Shown in pieces: positions 27,408-35,214 of a stretch of 64,000 nt of DNA. Below the pieces are notes generated by a model. That model was given only the letters and a program-made list of their open reading frames with translations. It did no database searches and was not told the DNA's origin. Positions within the stretch are counted from its first letter, which is position 1. Each line of letters begins with the position of its first letter. This DNA comes from Sphingomonas faeni (GTDB lineage: Bacteria; Pseudomonadota; Alphaproteobacteria; Sphingomonadales; Sphingomonadaceae), in NCBI RefSeq assembly GCF_030817315.1, contig NZ_JAUSZF010000004.1, positions 124,001-188,000 on the forward strand, given 5' to 3'. Position numbers and translations under genes: made by a program.

Positions 27408-28799
27408 ATGGCGTATCTGGCTGGAACGGACCGCTCGCAGCTCCTGCTGCTTCCCGAGGCGGTGGATGATTATGTCGGGCCGGACAATCCGGTCCGGTTC
27501 ATTGAGGCCTTCGTCGACGACGGGACGCCCAGGCTACGATCCGGCCGATCTGCTCAAGCTTTACATCTACGGGTACCTGAACCGAGTTCGCTCGAGCCGG
27601 CGCCTGGAAGCCGAGACCCACCGCAATATCGAGGTGATCTGGCTGCTGCGGCACCTGAAGCCGGACTTCAAGACCATCGCCGACTTCCGCCGCGACAACC
27701 GCACCGCCTTCAAGGAAGTGTTTCGGGAGTTCGTGGTGATGTGCCGCCAACTCGACCTGTTCGGGCGCGAGCTCGTGGCGGTGGACGGTACGCGCATCAA
27801 GGCGGTCAACAACAAGGACCGCAACTTCACCCGTACTTCGCTCGCGAAGTTCATTCAGGAAGCCGACGAGAAGCTCGCCGGTTATATGAAACGGCTTGAT
27901 GAGGGAGACGCCGACGACGATCACACGCCGAGTGGCGGTTCCAGTCGGGGTGGCGAGAAGCTGGCTGAGAAAATCGCCGCCATCGAGGGTAAGCGCGACC
28001 GGCAGAAGGCGCTCCTCGCCGAACTGGAGCGCACAGGCGCCGAGCAGATTTCGCTCACAGACCCCGATGCCCGCGCGATGGCACGCATGACCAAGGTCGG
28101 GGTCGGCTACAACATCCAGCTCGCCGTCGACGTGAAGCACAAGCTGATCGCCGAGCAGGCCGTGAGCAACCAGGTCCTCGACCTGGGCCTGCTCGCCCAA
28201 ACCGCGACAGCGGCCATGGAGGCGCTCGGCGTCAACCGGATCGAGGCAGTTGCCGACCGCGGCTATTTCAAGATCGAAGACATCGAGGCCTGCGAAGCGG
28301 CCGGTGTCACCGCCTATGTCCCCAAGCCGATCCGCGGCCCTGCCGTGCGTGACGGCTTCTTCAGCAAGGAGGTGTTCCGCTACCAGGCCGACCGGGACGT
28401 CTTCGTCTGCCCGGCCGGAGCGGTGCTCTCGCCGCGGCATTTCGGCAAGTCGCGCGACAATGTGAAGGTCGACTACACCAACCGCGCTGCCTGCAAGGCC
28501 TGCGAGCTGAAACCCCGCTGCACCCGGACTTTCCGCCGTGTCTCTCGCCTGGAGAACGAGGCGGTGCTCGACCGCATGGCGGCGCGGCTGGCACTTCGGC
28601 CTGGCGTGCTCGACGAACGGCGAAACAGTGTTGAGCATCCGTTCGGCACCATCAAACAATGGATGGGCCAGGGTGCGTTCCTCATGCGCCGGCTGGAAAA
28701 CGTTCGCGGCGAGTTCAGTCTCACCGCGCTCGCCTACAACATCAGACGGCCATCACCTTGGTCGGGGTACCGGGCTTGGTCGCCGCGGCAAGGACATAA
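27408..28799 (+). pseudogene. IS1182 family transposase, frameshifted
   Basis: DDE transposase of the IS1182 family. ATG 27408 starts AYLAGTDRSQLLLLPEAVDD and VGPDNPVRFIEAFVDD. Near 27520 about 15 codons are missing and the frame changes to GRPGYDPADLLKLYIYGYLN. The frame then runs intact through LKPDFKTIADFRRDNRTAFK, ELVAVDGTRIKAVNNKDRNF and EAVADRGYFKIEDIEACEAA. One base is missing near 28750, so the real end (AITLVGVPGLVAAART, TAA 28797-28799) is out of frame. The element is therefore dead unless these are errors. Right-end sequence to about 28980 resembles that after the remnant at 41.2 kb. Confidence 0.85.
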
Positions 28800-28989
28800 T
28801 ACCCGCCTTCCGGCGCCTGAATGTCGCACCGAACGTCAGCCGTGCCGCTTCTCCCGGCCTCAAAGCCACCCTGGGACGTAACCCGAGGCATCTCCCGCTG
28901 AAGACCGTTCAACGGAGGGTATCGCAGTGCGCTCCAGCCTACTCACGCCTTTTCACACGGTCTGTGTGATTTTTGCATCAGGACACGTC

Positions 28990-29283
28990 CTATTTGGAGG
29001 GTACCTCAGCATTAATTTGGGCACATATCGCCTTACCGGCACGAAATCGTACCGCTGCGAACTCGTCCCTTAGAAAAGTTTCTCCCGTCCGAGGGTTTCG
29101 AACGGTTCGCTGAGCATGCTGGCTTAGAAAGAAGCGTCCAAAACCGCGTAGTTCAACGGCACCCCCATCTCGGAGGTGATCGACAATGGCGTCAAATAGC
29201 TTCTCTACCAACGTCCGGCATACTGGACTTGGTAGGTCTGGGTTCAGCAAGGCTATGCGTTGAATAAGATCACTTTTACGCAT
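28990..29283 (-). CDS. Divergent IHF/HU family DNA-binding protein
   Basis: 97 residues. The IHF/HU fold is clear: MRKSDLIQRIALLNPDLPSP, the hydrophobic dimer helices, ELRGFGRFFLSQHAQRTVRN, and the NPRTG arm motif with the minor-groove Pro. After the Pro it diverges (ETFLRDEFAAVRFRAGKAIC instead of the usual basic VPxKxxPxFKPGKELR pattern). It is an accessory IHF-beta-like paralogue rather than the housekeeping one. ATG 29283 has GGAGG upstream; a start 18 bases earlier is less likely. It lies next to an IS end, consistent with mobile DNA. Confidence 0.82.
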   Translation of the reverse strand: MRKSDLIQRIALLNPDLPSPVCRTLVEKLFDAIVDHLRDGGAVELRGFGRFFLSQHAQRTVRNPRTGETFLRDEFAAVRFRAGKAICAQINAEVPSK

Positions 29284-29526
29284 TTGGCCTCCGCTGCCCA
29301 CTGATAGGCAACGTATCGTCCCTAGCAGGGATCGTCACGCCCTAGCTCGCACCATGCATCAGAACCGGCGTTGCAAAAGGGACCCTTTTTGCGACGCAGC
29401 CCGTGCCAGCTTCAATTCTCGAAATAGGATCGAGTTTTGGGAAAGCTTCTCATGCTCGTTGGCAGAACCGGGCGTGTGATTGCTCGCCCCTCATCGCATC
29501 GCTAATTTTTTTAGCCGGGTAGTTGA

Positions 29527-30036
29527 TCAAGGTCCGATGATCCGAGTTCGGATCAGCGGCAACAAGCGATCGATCGCCTGTCTGGCCGATGCGGGATCCT
29601 GTGCAAGCGAGCGAACGGTCAGCAGATCGCCATCGCGGATGATGATCGCCGTGGCCCCCGCACGGTCGCCCAGCGGATACCCGCTTACCCAACCCACAGC
29701 CGGCGCCACCTCCAGCGCCGTGACGGTGCATCGAGGGCTGCGTGCGCGACAGATCTGTTGCAGATCGGCGATGCTTGTCGTGCCCGACCGAACCCGTTCC
29801 TCCGTTCCATCCGCCTGACGACCAATCAGAACGTCAACGACCGGTGCACCCACACAATCCGTGCAGAACAAGGTGGCCCGCTGCGGTTCCTCTTTTGCCT
29901 CGAAGCCGGAGCCCAACGCCGCGGCAGCCGCCTGACTGACGCCCGTCAGATCTCTGGTTGCAAGTCCCTGTGCAGCCGCACCGGTCGCTAAGGCGATCAT
30001 GCCGGCAAAGGCGACTGTGCCAAGTCGATGACGCAT
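29527..30036 (-). CDS. Secreted hypothetical protein
   Basis: 169 residues from ATG 30036 with a Sec signal (RLGTVAFAGMIALATGAAAQ) and a mature domain of about 147 residues. A pair of cysteines in LFCTDCVG and another pair in QICRARSPRCTV could form periplasmic disulfides. The C-terminal part, VSGYPLGDRAGATAIIIRDG and DLLTVRSLAQDPASARQAID, looks globular. No family is recognised. An upstream GTG (30063) would only prepend polar residues. It is alone on the minus strand. Confidence 0.7.
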   Translation of the reverse strand: MRHRLGTVAFAGMIALATGAAAQGLATRDLTGVSQAAAAALGSGFEAKEEPQRATLFCTDCVGAPVVDVLIGRQADGTEERVRSGTTSIADLQQICRARSPRCTVTALEVAPAVGWVSGYPLGDRAGATAIIIRDGDLLTVRSLAQDPASARQAIDRLLPLIRTRIIGP

Positions 30037-30454
30037 ATTCTTGCTTTCCCCTTGCTCGCTCACGCATGCTCGAACGCGATCAGATTAGGTCTGAAGGCCG
30101 CGTGGTGCCACCCTGGAGTTTACCCAAAACTGTGGCGAACCACTCGTGCCAGCCTGGCACCGTGCAAGAGAAATGCCTTCGCCAATAACCTGCCGGCAAG
30201 GTCCGCTCCGGGTGGACACCGGTCTGGTTGGCTTCCCGAAAACGAACGACGATTGAGATGGGGAAAGCGTTCTTGGAATCGATCGTTTGCGGAATTGGGT
30301 CCGGATAATGCATAGGGGCCTATACGCTCTGTGGTCTCCCCCTACGAATACATCGCCAAGATCTGGACGTCAGAGTCAGACCGGTTCATCGCCAACCCGA
30401 TGCACCAGATGCTTGGACTAGACACCTGGACAGGAACGGGGGACGGGGGGACTG
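30037..30454. other. Intergenic region between two hypothetical genes
   Basis: I see no supported gene. The frames present lack ribosome sites. The region must hold the promoter of the leftward secreted protein and of the rightward hypothetical that starts at 30455. Confidence 0.4.
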
Positions 30455-31000
30455 ATGATTGGAAAGCCTTGCATCGCAATGGTTATGCTTGCGGCATCAT
30501 CCACTGGCAGCGCTCTAGAATCGGGGGTCACGCCTGTGCCCACCTCGGTCAACGCGCTCGGGGGGTGTTGGGAGGGGCAGGGTACGGTGGTGGGCAAAGC
30601 CGTCGCTATTGCGGTTAACGCCTATCCGATCGTCCAGGATGCGATGCTGGCTGTCGAAGCCGCAAGCAGCGCGCTCGCCGATCCGCAGGACCAGTACGCG
30701 GCACACCTGGTTTTTGGCGGAAGCGGCAAGCCGTCCAAAACCGGGCTGGCCCTATCGTTGGATATTGGGCGGACAGTTTTGGCGGGGCGTCCGCGGTAGC
30801 GGGACGCGGCGAAAGCAAGGCAGACGGGTTCGATATTACTTACCAATATCCGGACAAGGTCTACGTGAACCGCTGGCGCATGTTAGGCGACAGCCTCACT
30901 TGGCAAATTGTCATGCGGGACCGCAAATCTGTTGAGAAGCCTTTCGCCAGTTATACGCTTTCCAAGACGGCCTGCCGACCCCTCTCGGGGGGCGGCTGAC
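30455..31000 (+). pseudogene. Hypothetical protein, frameshifted
   Basis: The first frame from ATG 30455 has a weak signal-like start and then CWEGQGTVVGKAVAIAVNAY and LADPQDQYAAHLVFGGSGKP. It stops at TAG 30797. A neighbouring frame entered near 30775 continues GASAVAGRGESKADGFDITY, PDKVYVNRWRMLGDSLTW and QIVMRDRKSVEKPFASYTLS to TGA at 30998-31000. The two parts read as one small beta-rich, probably periplasmic protein of about 180 residues. I do not recognise its family. One indel would restore it. Confidence 0.55.
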
Positions 31001-31176
31001 AAGGCGTGTAAGCCTTATACTGTCGCTTGGAAGACTTATGCATCGTCCAAACCGATCATACCCCTCCCGACCATTCTTGATAACGATCGATTCCGAGAGC
31101 GCCGATGCCGTCTCGACTGCCGTTCCTTTTTGGGAACATCGGGCCAGGCGCTAGCGCCCCTTGCGGACGTTCAAGA

Positions 31177-31497
31177 TCAAGCAGTCGTGGACAACTTCAT
31201 TAAGACGAGGCCGCTGACAATGAGCCCGGCGGCTAGAAGGCGCATCGCGGTCATAGCCTCGCCAAAGACCATGATGCCGACGACGAACGCGCCGACCGCG
31301 CCGATGCCGGTCCAAATCGTGTAAGCTGTTCCCAACGGCAGAACCCGCATTGCCGACGCAAGAAGGCCAAAGCTGACCAACATGCCCACCCCCGTAATGA
31401 TGCTTGGCCAGAGCCGTGTGAACCCATGAGATTGCTTCATGGCCGAAGCCCAAACAATCTCGAACAAACCAGCAAAAACGAGAGCAATCCACGCCAC
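31177..31497 (-). CDS. sugE: Guanidinium exporter, SMR family (SugE/Gdx)
   Basis: 106 residues, four TM helices, SMR family. I choose GTG 31497, giving MAWIALVFAGLFEIVWASAM, because it matches the usual SugE N-terminus and has GGAG 6 bases upstream. The in-frame ATG at 31509 lies on the wrong side of that ribosome site. Gdx hallmarks are the TM1 Glu (FEIVWA), TMRLLAAGLIVSGLVLMKLS-type TM4 and LPLGTAYTIWTGIGAVGAFV. These separate it from EmrE-like drug pumps and point to guanidinium/H+ antiport. The leader carries a guanidine-II-like hairpin pair. Confidence 0.9.
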   Translation of the reverse strand: MAWIALVFAGLFEIVWASAMKQSHGFTRLWPSIITGVGMLVSFGLLASAMRVLPLGTAYTIWTGIGAVGAFVVGIMVFGEAMTAMRLLAAGLIVSGLVLMKLSTTA

Positions 31498-31503
31498 AGC
31501 AGT

Positions 31504-31553
31504 CTCCATCGGAGCTGCCGGGCCGTCCCGGACTTCTACCCCCGTATTGGGGT
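31504..31553 (-). promoter_or_regulatory. Candidate guanidine-II (mini-ykkC) riboswitch
   Basis: On the minus strand two hairpins precede the SugE gene. The proximal one (31518-31531) is CCGGG-ACGG-CCCGG, a 5-pair stem with the ACGR tetraloop that defines guanidine-II riboswitches. The distal one (31538-31553) has stem ACCCC/GGGGT, and its loop region holds TACGG, a less perfect match. Directly after, CTCC-GAT-GGAG can pair the ribosome site with its own upstream bases. Guanidine would favour the paired-hairpin dimer and free GGAG. The imperfect distal loop is the main doubt. Confidence 0.55.
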
Positions 31554-31758
31554 GGGAGCGTTGTTGCCGCATATCTAAATAATTGTGGTATAACGATAAT
31601 TCAACGGCGGCTAACAGGCACGACGGAGAGTAGCGCCATCGTTAGTTTCGTTAATCGACAGGAATGAGGCCGACCGGGATTAGCGCAGAGCGGTATCGAT
31701 GCTCATCCGGAACAACGGTGTAAGGGCCGCTTTATACCGTCGTCACCGGGAGAGCTTC

Positions 31759-32760
31759 ATGATCCGCCGTCGCATTGCCGTACTGCTAGCCAGCGCATTC
31801 CTGCTCGCACCTGTTGCCCCTGTCATCGCCCAGAACACGGTCCGCTCGATCTCGGCGACCGACAAGGCGCAGGGCACTCAGGCTCATCCGCAACTGCTCG
31901 CGCAGTTCGGCGGTGCGTATAAGGGGCCGCAGGCGACATTTGTCGAACGTGTCGGCAAGCGCGTGGCGGTCCAGTCCGGCCTGTCGAATGCGGGCGGCGA
32001 CTTCACCGTCACCCTGCTGGACTCCCCGGTCGAGAACGCCTTCGCCATCCCGGGCGGGTACATCTACGTCACCCGTCAGCTGCTCGCACTGATGATCTCG
32101 GAGGCAGAACTCGCCTCCGTAATGGGCCATGAGGTAGGCCATGTCGCCGCCCGCCACGCCGCCTCGCGCAACACGCGTGCGACGATCGGCGGTCTGCTCG
32201 CTCGTGGCGTCAGCCTGGCTACGAGAAGCGATCTCGCGACCCGGATCGCCGGTACGGGCGCGCAGCTGTACACGCTGAAATACGGACGCGATCAGGAATA
32301 TCAGGCTGATGCGCTTGGCGTCCGCTACATCACCGCTGCGGGCTATTCGCCCTATGCCTCGGCTGACATCCTGGCGGCGCTCGATGAATCGACCGGGCTG
32401 ACGGCGCAGGGCAGCGGCACCGCACGGTCTGCGCCGACATGGGCATCGACGCATCCAAATGGAGCCGATCGTGTGCAGCGCGCAGAGGCACTGGCGAAGG
32501 CCACTGGCAAGCCGGAGCTTGCAATCACCCAGGATACGGCGTTCCTCCGCATGCTCGATGGCCTGCCTTATGCCGACGGCAAGGAGGGTCGCAAGGTCAT
32601 CCGGATCGTCACTGTTGGCGCAAGGGACACGATCGATACGTTGAGCCAGCGCATGGCAATAGCCGACAGCAAGCGTGAACGCTTTATTGTCATCAATGGC
32701 CTTCCCGCTGACGAGCCGCTGAAGCCCGGGACGCTCGTCAAGCTGGTGGTCGCTGCATAG
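31759..32760 (+). CDS. Periplasmic M48 family metalloprotease
   Basis: 333 residues from ATG 31759 (GGAGAG upstream), with a Sec signal (RRRIAVLLASAFLLAPVAPV) cleaved after IAQ. The M48 zinc site HEVGH is at 124-128, with the third ligand in YGRDQEYQADALGVRY. The active domain is preceded by NAFAIPGGYIYVTRQLLALM. The C-terminal region (about 260-333) resembles a LysM-like or BepA-type extension, ending LKPGTLVKLVVAA. Such proteases degrade misassembled outer-membrane proteins. It is likely active and monocistronic. Confidence 0.9.
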   Translation: MIRRRIAVLLASAFLLAPVAPVIAQNTVRSISATDKAQGTQAHPQLLAQFGGAYKGPQATFVERVGKRVAVQSGLSNAGGDFTVTLLDSPVENAFAIPGGYIYVTRQLLALMISEAELASVMGHEVGHVAARHAASRNTRATIGGLLARGVSLATRSDLATRIAGTGAQLYTLKYGRDQEYQADALGVRYITAAGYSPYASADILAALDESTGLTAQGSGTARSAPTWASTHPNGADRVQRAEALAKATGKPELAITQDTAFLRMLDGLPYADGKEGRKVIRIVTVGARDTIDTLSQRMAIADSKRERFIVINGLPADEPLKPGTLVKLVVAA

Positions 32761-32840
32761 AACCGCTGCCGTAGGACACCGACCGGCCCTGTTGCCGCGA
32801 TGTCGGTGGCAAATTCTGGCTGCAACCCTAACGTCCGCCG

Positions 32841-33451
32841 ATGCTCATTCTCTACGCCCTGATGCTCGCCGCAAGCTCCAGCAGACCGCCGCGGAGACCG
32901 ACCCTGCTGATGTCTCCGAGATCGATGCTATTAGCTGCCGCCTGGACGTTCCCGGTTACATGCGCTTCGCCATGGCGATCGATGGCGAGGAACAGCTTGC
33001 GCGGACGCGGGGATGGAAGAAGATCGCCTCGCCCAATTCGTTCATGACCGAATATGACCTGCCGAAGCCGATTACCGTCGCGGGGTCATACAGCACGCGC
33101 CGGATCGGCTTTACCGGTGACGCCATCCTCGCGGTGCTCGACGTCGCGGACCCCGCCATCGTGGCGCGAGCCGAGAAGATCGACAACAGCATGTCGGCTC
33201 AACCGATGATCGACGCGATGGTCGCCTCGGGTAAGGTGACCCGCGCCCAGGCGGAAGCCGAGTTCCCCTTTCGCAAGTTCCTGGGCGAGCGGATCATGAC
33301 CGACGTCGCCGAACCCGCGGGCAAGGACGGCTATGGTAGCCACATGGTAGTCGCCCGAACGATCTCCAACGTCACCACGCACCCCGGCAAGACGCTCTAC
33401 GGCTGCGCATATCGGTTCGATATGCTGGACAAGGATGGGACATCGCTGTGA
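32841..33451 (+). pseudogene. Secreted hypothetical protein, possibly frameshifted near its start
   Basis: ATG 32841 opens MLILYALMLAASS, a short signal-peptide-like start, but the conserved-looking body is in another frame from about 32870. That body has ADVSEIDAISCRLDVPGYMR, EEQLARTRGWKKIASPNSFM, VAGSYSTRRIGFTGDAILAV and AQAEAEFPFRKFLGERIM, and ends GCAYRFDMLDKDGTSL. No in-frame ATG precedes the body closely. One indel near 32870 would give a secreted protein of about 200 residues of unknown family. Its TGA overlaps the GTG of the next gene, so the two form an operon. Confidence 0.55.
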
Positions 33452-34443
33452 GACGGAATTGGTACCGTGCGATCGTCGTCTCGCTGGCACTGGTCGCGCC
33501 GCTGCCGGCGGTTGCGCAACCCTCGGGCATGGACAGCTTCATCGGTACGCTGTCGATCGAGCGAGGCGAGGTCATCCTCACGCGGTGCGATCTGGCGGCG
33601 TCGCGCTACCTGCTGCGCGATGTGCCGGGAGGTCAGGCGGTCGCTCGCTATCGCAAGGATGGCCGGCGCGCGTCTGCCGACGTGATGGGCAGCTATAGCG
33701 AGGAGGGTGATCGTAACGTCCTGACCGTTGCCGAGTTTCTCGACTATCAACCGGGCAAGTCGTGTCACCTGAGCGACGCACTGGATGCGCTCGCTCCTGC
33801 CGACGCCCCCTCGACCCAGGGCACGCCTGCCGACGCGCGTGCCGACGGCGGCCACGATACACCTGCCGCGCTCGTTGGCCATTATTACCTCATGGGTGTG
33901 ATGGAGACCGGATCCGAGCTGTTGCTGCGGCCAGACGGTCAGTTCGACTGGGCGTTGAGTTACGGTGCGCTGGACCAGGAGGCGCAGGGCATGTGGCAGG
34001 TCGAGCGCGACGAGGTCGTGCTCGTGGCGTCCGCACCAAGCGCGCAGAAGCCGCTCTTCTCCTACTTGTCCACCGCGCCGTGGGATGAGGAGACCGAAAA
34101 CGAACGTCGGCGGTACCAGCGCAGCGAGATCGAGGCCACGATCCGCGCCCGCTGCCCGATCTTCCCCGAACCATTTGTCTCCGCGACGCCTCTGACGACC
34201 GCCGACAATGCCCCCGCGCCGTCCACGACGATCCTTCAACAGCGCGCCGCCACGGCATTGCGCGCTGCGAACGCTGCTAGGACGAATGCGGAGCTCCTGG
34301 CTGCTCGACTGATGTCAGATGCGCCACCGATCAGCGCAAAGCCAACTGCCCCGGAGGTGCGACAGGCGTTGTCCGATTCGAGAAGCTGCTCCTCGCTCGA
34401 CCCATGGGACATCAAGTTGGCTCAGCGTTCGATGAGAACGTAA
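33448..34443 (+). CDS. Secreted hypothetical protein
   Basis: 331 residues from GTG 33448 (GTGA overlap with the previous stop). It has a Sec signal, RNWYRAIVVSLALVAPLPAV, cleaved after VAQ. The mature protein has an N-terminal domain (SFIGTLSIERGEVILTRCDL), a disordered Pro/Ala linker near 110-130, and a lipocalin-like beta domain with HYYLMGVMETGSELLLRPDG and QFDWALSYGALDQEAQGMWQ. That pattern is typical of small periplasmic beta proteins. I do not recognise the family. The last 22 bases overlap the convergent PYP gene. Confidence 0.7.
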   Translation: MRRNWYRAIVVSLALVAPLPAVAQPSGMDSFIGTLSIERGEVILTRCDLAASRYLLRDVPGGQAVARYRKDGRRASADVMGSYSEEGDRNVLTVAEFLDYQPGKSCHLSDALDALAPADAPSTQGTPADARADGGHDTPAALVGHYYLMGVMETGSELLLRPDGQFDWALSYGALDQEAQGMWQVERDEVVLVASAPSAQKPLFSYLSTAPWDEETENERRRYQRSEIEATIRARCPIFPEPFVSATPLTTADNAPAPSTTILQQRAATALRAANAARTNAELLAARLMSDAPPISAKPTAPEVRQALSDSRSCSSLDPWDIKLAQRSMRT

Positions 34444-34793
34444 CGACGAGGGGTCTTGGCCGACGTCAACAGCCGTAGTCGTACCTTGGTAGGACGCATC
34501 CGAAGGGTCAGGACGTAGGGCACGATGGCGTCCAGCTCCGGCTCGTCGGCGAACCGCTGCGCGACCATGAAATTGTTCATGCACTGAGCAACAGCGTCGA
34601 AGAAGGGAACACCGATGACCGTGGTGGGATCAAGCCCCGACATCCGCGCTTCGGCCGCGTTATAGATCTGCACGATGGTATCCGCCGCGAAGCCCACAAC
34701 CCCGTACGGCAACGCATCGCGGTCCTCGCTGCCCATGATTTCAAGATCGCTCAAGGCAATTGCGTCAAAGCTCGTTTCAGTTAGTGCCACCAA
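34422..34793 (-). CDS. pyp: Photoactive yellow protein (PYP) homologue
   Basis: 123 residues, nearly the length of the 125-residue Halorhodospira PYP. Alignment is direct: IVQIYNAAEARMSGLDP against ILQYNAAEGDITGRDP, VIGVPFFDAVAQCMNNF against VIGKNFFKDVAPCTDS, and LTLRMRPTKVRLRLL against DYQMTPTKVKVHM. The residues that bind and tune the p-coumaryl chromophore are present: Tyr44 (PYP Tyr42), Glu48 (Glu46) and Cys71 (Cys69, thioester). Arg52 is replaced by Leu. It should therefore be a single-PAS blue-light sensor. Tyrosine ammonia lyase and coumarate-CoA ligase, needed to make the chromophore, are not in this window. It is divergent from the LOV-KaiC-KaiB operon. Confidence 0.85.
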   Translation of the reverse strand: MVALTETSFDAIALSDLEIMGSEDRDALPYGVVGFAADTIVQIYNAAEARMSGLDPTTVIGVPFFDAVAQCMNNFMVAQRFADEPELDAIVPYVLTLRMRPTKVRLRLLTSAKTPRRYVLIER

Positions 34794-35214
34794 AATAGCT
34801 CCCCGAGGGATGCGTCATGCCAGAGTAGGATTAAGCGCGTCATAATAATGTTTGAAGACAAACGCGCAAGATTGCCTGGCCGCACCGGATTAACGCATGC
34901 GGAGACGTTACGTCACTGATACACGTAAACCTAGAAGCGCCTACGACAAATATTGATATAATAATATCTTGCTAACGACACTGCCGAACTATGCTTTATC
35001 GGCATGTCGCTCTTTGAATGAGAGTCGGTAGCTAGCATGTAATTGAGCTAGTTGTAAAAATGGTACGAAAGTATGTCTTGCAACACTGATTGATATAGGT
35101 TAGTCGGGACAGATCATTGAGGCGTTTTTTGAGCATTCGGTGGCTGAGAGACGATGAGTGCTTTCGCTTGTCGGAGTTTGCGACTTTGGTTGATTTTCTC
35201 CGTTCGATTAACGT
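34794..35214. promoter_or_regulatory. Divergent regulatory region between pyp and the LOV-kai operon
   Basis: 421 bases without a gene, clearly richer in A and T than its surroundings (for example around 34950-35110). It must hold the promoters of both the PYP gene and the LOV-KaiC-KaiB operon, making shared regulation likely. I find no perfect long palindrome. Confidence 0.5.
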
